56,610 nucleotides of DNA from Acinetobacter bouvetii. Its GTDB lineage: Bacteria > Pseudomonadota > Gammaproteobacteria > Pseudomonadales > Moraxellaceae. Within the stretch, counting starts at the first letter, position 1, and each line of letters starts with the position of its first letter. Positions 1-8,111 of this stretch are shown here, piece by piece. Under the pieces are notes generated by a model. The model was given only the letters and a program-made list of their open reading frames with translations, did not search any database and was not told the DNA's origin. Both the position numbers and the translations under genes were made by a program. The stretch spans positions 1-56,610 of the forward strand of contig NZ_CADDTS010000028.1 in the NCBI RefSeq assembly GCF_902753875.1. Reading direction: 5' to 3'.

Positions 1-127
1 TCTTCTAGAGTGAGATGAGTATAGTTCATGATGCAACTTTGACTTTGGTCGGTCGGAAGCAAAATGCTAGCTCATCTTGCTTCCTTCCAATAATTTAATC
101 TCTGTTGCACTTCATTTGAGAATCTAA
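1..127. other. Unassigned left edge, possible end of an inserted element
   Basis: These bases do not resemble the Rhs or immunity sequence that follows. Homology to the immunity genes starts abruptly near base 128. That is consistent with an insertion or recombination junction that removed the front of the immunity gene. I could not identify an insertion sequence end or a target duplication from the window alone. Confidence 0.3.
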
Positions 128-616
128 GTATTAAAAAATAGCTTCTATATTGATGGTTCTAAAACAAAATTTCTAAAAAACCAAGTCATTTCACAAGCTA
201 ATCTTACTAAAGATAAAAAACCTTTTGTATTAAATAAATCTAGAAAATCACTTTTTATTGAAGTTTCTGAGCAAATATTCCCAGATGCAAATGACGATAC
301 TACAGCCATCCCTAGCACCCTTTACGTCAAATTTTCACCAGATACCATCATAGACAGTAATACATTTACACTTACCCAAAGAAATGATCAAGCTTACGCT
401 ATAGTATTAGACCATTCTCCTCGTGTCCGCATTACCAACAATACATTTAACGGGTTTAAAGTACCTATTTTGATGGATCAATGGAGTTCTATCGTCGACG
501 AAAAAGGCAATGAAATTAAACCTGAAAATTTCACTGGTTATGGCAATGTAATTAACCCTGATAAATTTTCAGGTAATGTTACGTTGAATCGTAAAGGTGA
601 AATTGTGAAGGAATAA
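128..616 (+). pseudogene. 3' remnant of an Rhs-associated immunity lipoprotein gene (imm0)
   Basis: An open frame without a start codon runs from about base 128 to a TAA at 614-616. It matches the C-terminal 160 or so residues of the three complete immunity proteins downstream, including the segments LDHSPRVRITNNTFNG and ILMDQWSSIVDEKGNE. The last 345 bases (272-616) form the block shared by all four immunity copies. The N-terminal half, with its signal peptide and specificity region, is missing, so the product is very unlikely to be made or to work. It is the left-most module of the array. Its cognate toxin, and any full-length rhs gene, would lie outside the window. Confidence 0.75.
272..616 (+). 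repeat. Immunity 3' direct repeat, copy 1 of 4
   Basis: A 345-base block encoding the conserved C-terminus of the immunity proteins. It recurs at 3309-3653, 6311-6655 and 7747-8091 with the same length and end point. Together with the Rhs core block it flanks each variable segment on both sides, so a cassette can be exchanged by two crossovers. Confidence 0.85.
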
Positions 617-642
617 AATAGAACAATTGATTAAATATTTCA

Positions 643-2535
643 ATGGATCAGCAGTTTAATCAGCAAGGTATGATTAGCAAACGTGCTATAACATTCAACA
701 CTCGAAATCAACAACGTGAGTTTTCACAGCTAAATGGTTATGTGAATGGGCTTCGCGTATGGGAGCAACAACGCTTAGGTATGGCGAATGAACAAGTTTC
801 CGATATTCATTCACCTGAAATTCAAGATGTCGTGGTTGATCGTGATTATGTGATGTTGGCTGGTTTACCTATCATGCAGTTTAGTCAGATCGCAACACAA
901 AAATTGAATGGAAAATTAGAATCTGCTTCTGCTTCATTTAATGCGGTTCAATTCAACCGTATTGGTGCTCCAATTCAAGTGTTCGATGAAGACAATAATA
1001 CACGCTGGCAAACGGATTATTCTGCTTTTGGGGAACGTTTAAATACTATCAGCACGCATAATGATGAAGCGAAACTGATTAGAGTGACCCAAAATTTACC
1101 TATTTCCCAGTCTATGGATGATTTACGTTATACGATTTCAATTCGTTTACCTGGGCAAAATGAAGATCCAATTACAGGTTTATATGACAATGGTTATCGT
1201 CAGTATGATCCGAGTGTAGGTCGTTATTTAACCCCTGACCCAATGGGGACTGTAGATGGTTTAAATCCTTATTTGTATGTGGGAAATAATCCGTTAAATA
1301 AGGTTGATCCTTATGGGTTGTATCAAACCGATATGCATTATTACATCACATATTTTCTTGCTATTACCGCAGGGATTGATTCAGATAATGCGAGAAGGAT
1401 TGCATTGGCAACGCAGTTTGTAGATGTGAATGACAATACAAGTCCGTTACCTGAAGGAAGTCATTGGTATAATTATGGTAGTATTGGATATAATAATGCT
1501 ACAACTACACGCCTCGAATGGTATCACTTTGTTAATACTCGTAATGGTGTAAATCCTACTTACGATTACAATAGTTGGGATCTCGCAAAGAAACCAAATG
1601 AGACTGAAACTACATATAGATTAAGAAGATTAACAGCAAATCTTAATCAAATACCCCAACTTAAAATCATGGTGAAAAACTATAAGAAAGCAGCTAATTG
1701 TAATAATTTAAACTTGAGCATGCAATTTTTTGGAGAATATTTGCATGCCTTTGAAGATACCTTTGCGCATCGAGATGCAAATAATGATCCATATGCTATA
1801 AATAATGGGACTGGGCATGCATCTGGCGGAGAAAATCCAGATTTTACTTTTAATCATAATGAAAATGGCATATTAGGTCATGGTAGTTGGAATAACAATG
1901 AAGCAAGAACATTAATTGAACAAGCCTCAGTGTATGCAAAACTGCTAGAGTATAGAAGAGAAATTCTAAAAATTCCCGATAATCAAACAAAAGTGATTTC
2001 ATGGAATACTTTATCTCCATATTTACAATCCTTTAATGCGATTAGAGAAAGTTCTAATCCAGATTTGGCAGGCTCAACAGAGCCATGGAAAACTAAAATT
2101 ACTTATTTACAGAACTTATTAAATAATAAATATACCGCCAATGTTCCACATGGAGACCTTCCTAGTACAAGTGCTCCTAATTGGGGTTATAAACCAAAAC
2201 AGGGTGGTAATTTTGAGTTGATTAGGTTTTTTAAAGACGAAGAAACTGGAAAAAATGCACTTGGAGCGGGTAAAGATGGTTTTAGTGTTCCACAAGCAAT
2301 CACCAACCGCATTACAACTTTAAGTACTTTAGCAAAAAATAATAAATATAAAGAATATCAAAATGTGATTTGGGAAACTTCTGTTAAAAAATATGAATCC
2401 AAAGATGGTGAAAAGGGGGATGTAGTAACATCAGTGCAGAAATACCAACTAAAAGTAGTTAAAGCTATCCCAAATACGATTGGATATGAATCTTTAGTCG
2501 TTTTAGGCTCACCACCGAAAGGAACTACAAAATGA
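643..2535 (+). CDS. Orphan Rhs core fragment with C-terminal toxin domain (CT1)
   Basis: Residues 1-225 are the end of an Rhs/YD-repeat protein: an IGAPIQVFDEDNNTRW repeat, then the Rhs-associated core (DPITGLYDNGYRQYDP, GRYLTPDP, LNPYLYVGNNPLNKVDPYGL). After DPYGL a new domain starts at about residue 227 with YQTDMHYY. It resembles the DUF6765 type and contains HAFEDTFAHR at 368-377, an H-x3-D-x3-H pattern like zinc-dependent phospholipase C. Known: Rhs proteins release such variable C-terminal toxins. Inferred: a metal-dependent toxin, possibly lipid-degrading. No PAAR domain, secretion N-terminus or clear ribosome binding site is present, so this looks like a silent cassette that could recombine into a full-length rhs gene. 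Its stop overlaps the imm1 start (ATGA). Confidence 0.8.
   Translation: MDQQFNQQGMISKRAITFNTRNQQREFSQLNGYVNGLRVWEQQRLGMANEQVSDIHSPEIQDVVVDRDYVMLAGLPIMQFSQIATQKLNGKLESASASFNAVQFNRIGAPIQVFDEDNNTRWQTDYSAFGERLNTISTHNDEAKLIRVTQNLPISQSMDDLRYTISIRLPGQNEDPITGLYDNGYRQYDPSVGRYLTPDPMGTVDGLNPYLYVGNNPLNKVDPYGLYQTDMHYYITYFLAITAGIDSDNARRIALATQFVDVNDNTSPLPEGSHWYNYGSIGYNNATTTRLEWYHFVNTRNGVNPTYDYNSWDLAKKPNETETTYRLRRLTANLNQIPQLKIMVKNYKKAANCNNLNLSMQFFGEYLHAFEDTFAHRDANNDPYAINNGTGHASGGENPDFTFNHNENGILGHGSWNNNEARTLIEQASVYAKLLEYRREILKIPDNQTKVISWNTLSPYLQSFNAIRESSNPDLAGSTEPWKTKITYLQNLLNNKYTANVPHGDLPSTSAPNWGYKPKQGGNFELIRFFKDEETGKNALGAGKDGFSVPQAITNRITTLSTLAKNNKYKEYQNVIWETSVKKYESKDGEKGDVVTSVQKYQLKVVKAIPNTIGYESLVVLGSPPKGTTK
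803..1425 (+). repeat. Rhs core direct repeat, copy 1 (copies 2 and 3 at 3716-4338 and 8261-8881)
   Basis: A 623-base block from the conserved IHSPEIQD coding segment through the Rhs core to the first 40 or so toxin residues (ending ATQFVD). It is repeated at 3716-4338 (623 bases) and 8261-8881 (621 bases, 2-base deletion), with only scattered substitutions. It gives long homology for recombination between modules, or with a full-length rhs gene, that would swap the downstream toxin/immunity pair. Confidence 0.85.
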
Positions 2536-3653
2536 AGAAAACCATATTTATATTAGTAACGTGCATCACCTTAGCTTCATGTGATAAAACTGACCTAGGC
2601 AACAGTATACAATATGAATTTCCCGAATGTGGTACTAGTCAACTAAATGGAAAAACTATTCCCAAGGTCTGTGCCACTCGTGATTTAATAGCAACTAAAA
2701 CACATAATGATTACACACCGAAGTTCATCAAAATCATTGTAGGTGCTGGGCATGCAGGCTATGGTTCTTCGACATCGAAAACAGGAGCAGTTTTAGGGTT
2801 TGAAAATAAAGAATTTGATATGCAAGGGCATGCATGGGATTTTTCAAAACAAAAAAATCCTTCTTTAGTACTCAGTGGTCATGACATTATTGTAAGAAAT
2901 GGTATTATTCTAAATGCTAATATCCTCTTAGGTTCAAATATTTATTTTTCACCAAATTTTTCTACAAAAAAACAAATCAATAACTTAAATATCGAGCAAG
3001 ATGGTTTTTTATATGCAAATAATACGTATGATTGTAAAAAATTAGGAATATCTTCTTGTGATGAACGTAACTTATTAGAAAATGTACTCATTGAAAATAT
3101 CAAAAATAAAGCAAACGATTTAACTTTACAATCATGGGGAGGTGGAATACTTAACTCACAATTAATACTTAAAAATAGAATTAATATTTATGGTTCAAAA
3201 GCTACTATTATAAATAATAAAATCATATCAGATGCAGAGTTGAAAGCTGAGAACTCGATATTCCCTTTAATCCAGATTAATAAATCTATTTTTTTAGCTT
3301 ATTCACAGCAAATTTTCCCAGATGAAAATGATGATAAAATAGCTATTCCTTCAACTTTATATATCAAATTCTCTCCCGATACAGTCATTGACGGTAATAC
3401 CTTTACCCTCACCCAAAAGAATGACGAAACTTATGCGATTGTATTAGACCACTCCCCTCGTGTCCGCATTACCAACAATACATTTAATGGGTTTAAGGTT
3501 CCTATTTTGATGGATCAGTGGAGTTCAATTGTTGACGAAAAAGGCAATGAAATTAAACCTGAAAATTTCACTGGTTATGGCAATGTAATTAACCCTGATA
3601 AATTTTCAGGTAATGTTACGATGAATCGTAAGGGTGAGATTGTGAAGGAATAG
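2532..3653 (+). CDS. Putative immunity lipoprotein for CT1 (imm1)
   Basis: A 373-aa protein whose start overlaps the CT1 stop by 4 bases, the usual coupling of a toxin with its immunity gene. Residues 1-17 form a lipoprotein signal peptide with lipobox LASC; Cys17 would be lipidated. The residue after Cys is Asp, which in enterics keeps lipoproteins in the inner membrane. The body has short Asn/Ile-rich repeats of the kind seen in right-handed beta-helices. The last 115 residues are almost identical to those of the other immunity copies, whereas the first half diverges, so specificity probably lies N-terminally. The immunity role is inferred from position, pairing and repeated co-occurrence. 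The periplasm-facing location suggests that the toxin attacks the envelope. Confidence 0.72.
   Translation: MKKTIFILVTCITLASCDKTDLGNSIQYEFPECGTSQLNGKTIPKVCATRDLIATKTHNDYTPKFIKIIVGAGHAGYGSSTSKTGAVLGFENKEFDMQGHAWDFSKQKNPSLVLSGHDIIVRNGIILNANILLGSNIYFSPNFSTKKQINNLNIEQDGFLYANNTYDCKKLGISSCDERNLLENVLIENIKNKANDLTLQSWGGGILNSQLILKNRINIYGSKATIINNKIISDAELKAENSIFPLIQINKSIFLAYSQQIFPDENDDKIAIPSTLYIKFSPDTVIDGNTFTLTQKNDETYAIVLDHSPRVRITNNTFNGFKVPILMDQWSSIVDEKGNEIKPENFTGYGNVINPDKFSGNVTMNRKGEIVKE
3127..3264 (+). repeat. 138-bp block identical in imm1 and imm2
   Basis: Bases 3127-3264 in imm1 and 6129-6266 in imm2 read as identical over 138 bases, although the sequence before this block differs substantially and imm3 differs within it. 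This patchwork indicates recent gene conversion or a recent shared origin of this segment. Confidence 0.8.
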
Positions 3654-3678
3654 CTGTACAGTCGATCAGAATATTTCG

Positions 3679-5472
3679 ATGGATCAGGAAGGTATAATGA
3701 GTAAACAGGCTTCCAATATTCATTCACCTGAAATTCAAGATGTCGTGGTTGATCGTGATTATGTGATGTTGGCTGGTTTACCTATCATGCAGTTTAGTCA
3801 GATCGCAACACAAAAATTGAATGGAAAATTAGAATCTGCTTCTGCTTCATTTAATGCGGTTCAATTCAACCGTATAGGTGCCCCAACTCAAGTTTTTGAT
3901 GATGAAAACAATACCCGCTGGCAAACGGATTATTCTGCTTTTGGGGAACGTTTAAATACTATCAGCACGCATAATGATGAAGCGAAACTGATTAGAGTGA
4001 CCCAAAATTTACCTATTTCTCAGTCTATGGATGATTTACGTTATACGATTTCAATTCGTTTGCCTGGGCAAAATGAAGATCCAATTACTGGCTTGTATGA
4101 CAATGGTTATCGTCAGTATGATCCAACTGTAGGTCGTTATTTAAGCCCTGACCCGATGGGCACTGTAGATGGTTTAAATCCTTATTTGTATGTGGGAAAT
4201 AATCCGTTGAATAAGGTTGATCCTTATGGCTTGTATCAAACCGATATGCATTATTATATGACTTATTTCTTAGCGATTACAGCAGGAATTGATTCGGATA
4301 ATGCGAGGCGGATTGCACTAGCAACTCAGTTTGTGGATACAAATGATAATACCAGCCCTTATGATGATGAAGCTGGATGGGCGCCTAGTTTAGCTAAAAA
4401 CTTTTTAACAGAACGATTAGAGTACTATCATTTTACAAATAGTCGTTCAATCATAACTAAGCCACTTCAAGGTCTGGCATTAGGAAATTGGGATTTTGAC
4501 GAAAATGCATGGAAAAAATCAAAAAGTACACTGTCTTATCAAACTTGGAGGCTTACATCCAATGTCAATGGAATAGAACAATTAGGATATTTAGTTGAAA
4601 ATTATGAACAAGCTAAAAAGTGTAATAATCTCAATTTAAGCATGCAATTTTTTGGAGAATATTTACATGCTTTTGAAGATACCTTTGCACATCGGAACCA
4701 AGATAATGAGCCTTTTGCGGTAAAAGCAGGTGCAGGACATGGAACTCATGGCTCTAATCCAGATTATACTTATAATCATTACGGTTATATTGAACTTCCA
4801 ACAAACGTCTTAGGTTATGGCGCATGGCTAGTAAATGAAACTAGGTCAATTATCGAACAACAGCAAGTCTACCAAAAACTTTTAGATTATAGGAGAAACA
4901 TCTTAAAAATCCCTGATAGTCAAGTTAAAATTGTATCGTGGAATGTATTAAAGCCATATTTAGCTGTCTATAATGCGATACCAGAAAATTTGAACCATGA
5001 TATTGACAAAGGATCATTGGATAGCATTAATGAGAAAATTACATATTTAGAATCACTTCTTAATGGAAAGTCTACGACTCAAAATATTTATGCCTATAAC
5101 TATGTAACGAAAAAAAATGATTTAATTAAAACTGCTCCAATAAAAACAAGCTGGGGATATAAAACAAAACAGAACTCTCCATTTGAACTCATAAATCCAG
5201 TTGGCAAAGCTTACTTTAGTGGTAAAGATGGTTATTCTGTTCCACAAGCAATCACCAATCGAATTGGAGTCTTTGAAAAATTAACAAAACAAGATATAGC
5301 GAAATACAGCCACTTAATTTGGGAAACTTCAGTTTCAAAATATATGTCTCATGATGGAGAAAGTTCAGCATTAATAGAAGCTGTTAGGAATTACAAACTA
5401 CTTACAATGGGCAATCAAATATATAAAGGAAGCAGCCCTTTTGTTGTAAAAGGTAAACCACCAATACAATGA
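3679..5472 (+). CDS. Orphan Rhs core fragment with C-terminal toxin domain (CT2)
   Basis: The 597-aa second copy of the Rhs-CT cassette. The Rhs part is shorter at the N-terminus than in the first copy but nearly identical at DNA level from 3716 on. The toxin starts at about residue 186 (YQTDMHYYMTYF) and keeps the HAFEDTFAHR motif with His330 and His338. Between about residues 218 and 320, and again after residue 345, it differs strongly from CT1, as expected for toxin variants neutralised by different immunity proteins. It ends with a shared NxIWETSVxKY-type tail. No secretion domain is present, so this is an orphan module. imm2 follows 10 bases downstream. Confidence 0.78.
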   Translation: MDQEGIMSKQASNIHSPEIQDVVVDRDYVMLAGLPIMQFSQIATQKLNGKLESASASFNAVQFNRIGAPTQVFDDENNTRWQTDYSAFGERLNTISTHNDEAKLIRVTQNLPISQSMDDLRYTISIRLPGQNEDPITGLYDNGYRQYDPTVGRYLSPDPMGTVDGLNPYLYVGNNPLNKVDPYGLYQTDMHYYMTYFLAITAGIDSDNARRIALATQFVDTNDNTSPYDDEAGWAPSLAKNFLTERLEYYHFTNSRSIITKPLQGLALGNWDFDENAWKKSKSTLSYQTWRLTSNVNGIEQLGYLVENYEQAKKCNNLNLSMQFFGEYLHAFEDTFAHRNQDNEPFAVKAGAGHGTHGSNPDYTYNHYGYIELPTNVLGYGAWLVNETRSIIEQQQVYQKLLDYRRNILKIPDSQVKIVSWNVLKPYLAVYNAIPENLNHDIDKGSLDSINEKITYLESLLNGKSTTQNIYAYNYVTKKNDLIKTAPIKTSWGYKTKQNSPFELINPVGKAYFSGKDGYSVPQAITNRIGVFEKLTKQDIAKYSHLIWETSVSKYMSHDGESSALIEAVRNYKLLTMGNQIYKGSSPFVVKGKPPIQ

Positions 5473-5482
5473 GCAATCACTT

Positions 5483-6655
5483 ATGAAAATATATTTATTA
5501 ATTATTTCAACTATTTTAATATCAAGTTGTAGTAGTAAAGCTGAAAGAGTAGAAATGGAATGGGATTTTCCAAATTGTGGCACAAGTATTTTAAACAATT
5601 CTAAAATAACGAAAGTATGTGCTACACGTGATTTTATTGCCCAAAAGCCACGAAAACGAAAAAAGGATTGGTTTGGATTTTTAGCGGCTGAGGGAAGTTC
5701 AGGCTATAAAGGTCCTATTGACCAAGAAGGTGGTTTAGAGGAGTTTAAGAATAAAGAATTGGACATGAAAAGGCATGTATGGGATTTTTCTGAGCAAAAC
5801 AATCCAAGTTTAGTACTGCAAGGAAATGATAGTGCTATAACAAATGGTATTATTCTAAATGTGGATATAATTTTAGGAGATAATGGCTATTTCACTCCTA
5901 ATTTTACAACAGGAGAGCAAGTTAATAGTTCTAGTGTAGGTAAAAATACAAACTCTGAAATTATAAAATATGGTTTTTTATATGCTGATAACTTATATGA
6001 CTGTAAAAAAGGTACCTATGTCCCATGCAATAGTGATCAATTAAAAATATTAGAAAATGCTCAAAGATTGAAAAAAAGAGAAAATATGTTTATTAAAAAT
6101 ATAAAAAATAAAGCAAATGATTTAACACTACAATCATGGGGAGGTGGAATACTTAACTCACAATTAATACTTAAAAATAGAATTAATATTTATGGTTCAA
6201 AAGCTACTATTATAAATAATAAAATCATATCAGATGCAGAGTTGAAAGCTGAGAACTCGATATTCCATTTAATCCAGATTAAAAAATCTAATTTAATCAC
6301 TCATTCACAGCAAATTTTCCCAGATGAAAATGATGATAAAACAGCTATTTCTACCGTGACATACATCAAATTCTCTCCTGACACAATCATAGATGGAAGC
6401 ACCTTCACTCTTACCAAAAAGAACGATCAAGCCTACGCCATTGTATTAGACCACTCCCCTCGTGTGCGTATTACCAATAATACTTTTAACGGGTTTAATA
6501 TCCCTATTCTCATGGATCAATGGAGTTCTATTGTTGACGAAAAAGGAAATGAAATTAAACCTGAAAATTTCACTGGTTATGGCAATGTAATTAACCCTGA
6601 TAAATTCGCAGGTAATGTCACCATGAATCGTAAGGGTGAGATTGTGAGGGAATAA
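5483..6655 (+). CDS. Putative immunity lipoprotein for CT2 (imm2)
   Basis: A 390-aa predicted lipoprotein with a signal peptide ending ILISSC, lipidated at Cys16 with Ser at +2 (outer-membrane type by the enteric rule). It is homologous to imm1 and imm3. A central 138-base block (6129-6266) is identical to imm1 (3127-3264), and the final 345 bases are the shared block. The N-terminal 150 or so residues contain insertions and a basic stretch (QKPRKRKKDW) absent from imm1. Being paired with CT2, it is inferred to neutralise it. The Asn-rich repeats suggest a beta-helix fold. The function has not been shown. Confidence 0.7.
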   Translation: MKIYLLIISTILISSCSSKAERVEMEWDFPNCGTSILNNSKITKVCATRDFIAQKPRKRKKDWFGFLAAEGSSGYKGPIDQEGGLEEFKNKELDMKRHVWDFSEQNNPSLVLQGNDSAITNGIILNVDIILGDNGYFTPNFTTGEQVNSSSVGKNTNSEIIKYGFLYADNLYDCKKGTYVPCNSDQLKILENAQRLKKRENMFIKNIKNKANDLTLQSWGGGILNSQLILKNRINIYGSKATIINNKIISDAELKAENSIFHLIQIKKSNLITHSQQIFPDENDDKTAISTVTYIKFSPDTIIDGSTFTLTKKNDQAYAIVLDHSPRVRITNNTFNGFNIPILMDQWSSIVDEKGNEIKPENFTGYGNVINPDKFAGNVTMNRKGEIVRE

Positions 6656-6669
6656 AAATACGATTGTAA

Positions 6670-6867
6670 AAATATATCAATTCACTTGATCAAAAAAAGA
6701 TATTTACCAATGTCATTTGGGATACAGCTGTAAAAAACTATGAATCCCAAGATAATGAAAAAAATATTGAAAAACTAGTAAGAAATTACAATTTAAAAGA
6801 AAAAGGCATATTAAGTTTATTTGACAAGCAACCATTTTTAGTAAATGGTACACCACCTAGAAAATAA
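6670..6867 (+). pseudogene. 3' remnant of a third Rhs toxin (CT3)
   Basis: After a TAA at 6667 an open frame of 65 codons runs to the TAA at 6865-6867. Its translation (TNVIWDTAVKNYESQDNEK, ending NGTPPRK) matches the extreme C-termini of CT1 and CT2 but is identical to neither, so it is the tail of a third toxin variant. The whole front, including the Rhs core and metal-binding domain, is deleted, while its presumed immunity gene (imm3) survives downstream. It has no start codon or ribosome binding site. Confidence 0.7.
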
Positions 6868-6911
6868 TCAATCTAACATCCATAATATTTAATATATTTA
6901 AAGATTAAAGT

Positions 6912-6949
6912 AGTGAAAATTATAAAATATTAATTTTATAATTTTCACT
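6912..6949. repeat. 17-bp perfect inverted repeat upstream of imm3
   Basis: Arms 6912-6928 and 6933-6949 are perfect reverse complements, separated by a 4-base loop. The stem is very AT-rich and starts with AGTGAAAATTATAAAAT. It sits between the CT3 remnant and imm3, ending 20 bases before the imm3 start codon. It could terminate transcription from upstream, fold in the imm3 leader, or be an operator. No equivalent lies before imm1 or imm2, which abut their toxins. Confidence 0.6.
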
Positions 6950-6969
6950 ATATTTACCTTAGGATTTTT

Positions 6970-8091
6970 ATGAAAAAATTTATTAATCTATTTTTTACAT
7001 TCTCAATTTGTGCATGCTCTAATGCAAAAGATAAAGAATTTGAAATTATTTACCCCAAATGTACAAATTCACCTTCGACTGTTTGCGCCACATACGACTA
7101 CTCTTCAAAAGTTACCAAAAAAGAAGGGCAGTTTACAGAATTAATTGCTACTATTGTTAGTGGTGGTCATGCAGATATGCGACATAAGGAAAGTATTAAT
7201 AACAATATTTCTCTTGATGAAATAAAATTAAATTTAAATAAACATATTTGGGACTTTTCAAACACACCAAATTCGATATTATTTATTGAGGCTAATAATA
7301 GTCAAATATCTAATGGAATTATTTTAAATGGGAACTTAATGCTTGGTGAGCCTGATTACTTCCCACCTAATTTTTCACAAAAAAATCAAAAGAATAATTT
7401 AAATATTGATTCTTCCATAAATAAAGATTTAATAAAAAATTACTACCTATATGCTAACAATGATTTTAATTGCAAAAGATATTCAGGTAAAAATTGCAAT
7501 TTTCCCAAAAAAATTGAAAATAATATATTAAATCAACTAAACATGCATGTAAATAATTTAAATATTAAATCATGGAATAGCATAATTATAAATTCAAGCT
7601 TAGTTATTAACAACTCAATTAATATTGATGGTTCAAAAGTTACAATAAAAAATAACACGATTATAACAAAAGCAAATTTAAAAAATAAAAAAACACTTTT
7701 TCCATTAACTCCACAAAATTTATCCAAATATAATTCAATTTCAGTACAAATTTTTCCAGATCAATGGGATGAACAAACAGCTATTCCTAATGCTCTATAC
7801 ATCAAATTCTCACCTGATACCATCATAGATGGCAACACCTTTACCCTCACTCAAAAGAATGACCAAGCCTATGCCATCGTTTTAGACCACTCCCCTCGAG
7901 TCCGTATAACTAACAATACATTTAATGGATTTAAAGTTCCTATTCTCATGGATCAATGGAGTTCTATTGTTGACGAAAAAGGCAATGAAATTAAACCTGA
8001 AAATTTCAATGGTTATGGCAATGTGATCAATCCCGATAAATTTGCAGGTAATGTCACCATGAATCGTAAGGGTGAGATTGTGAAGGAATAA
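6970..8091 (+). CDS. Orphan immunity lipoprotein (imm3), cognate toxin lost
   Basis: A 373-aa lipoprotein of the same family, with a signal peptide ending SICAC (lipidated Cys16, Ser at +2). The first 230 or so residues are clearly diverged from imm1 and imm2 and very rich in Asn, Lys and Ile. The last 345 bases are the shared block. It is preceded only by the tail of its toxin, so it is now an orphan immunity gene. Such genes are known in polymorphic toxin arrays and may protect against the same toxin delivered by neighbours. A 17-bp hairpin lies just upstream. Confidence 0.68.
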   Translation: MKKFINLFFTFSICACSNAKDKEFEIIYPKCTNSPSTVCATYDYSSKVTKKEGQFTELIATIVSGGHADMRHKESINNNISLDEIKLNLNKHIWDFSNTPNSILFIEANNSQISNGIILNGNLMLGEPDYFPPNFSQKNQKNNLNIDSSINKDLIKNYYLYANNDFNCKRYSGKNCNFPKKIENNILNQLNMHVNNLNIKSWNSIIINSSLVINNSINIDGSKVTIKNNTIITKANLKNKKTLFPLTPQNLSKYNSISVQIFPDQWDEQTAIPNALYIKFSPDTIIDGNTFTLTQKNDQAYAIVLDHSPRVRITNNTFNGFKVPILMDQWSSIVDEKGNEIKPENFNGYGNVINPDKFAGNVTMNRKGEIVKE

Positions 8092-8111
8092 TCGTACAGT
8101 GGATTAGTATT

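Noticed and set aside
5398..5598. Minus-strand open frame across the CT2/imm2 junction
   Set aside because: It lies entirely opposite two well-supported genes and shows no codon or motif support.
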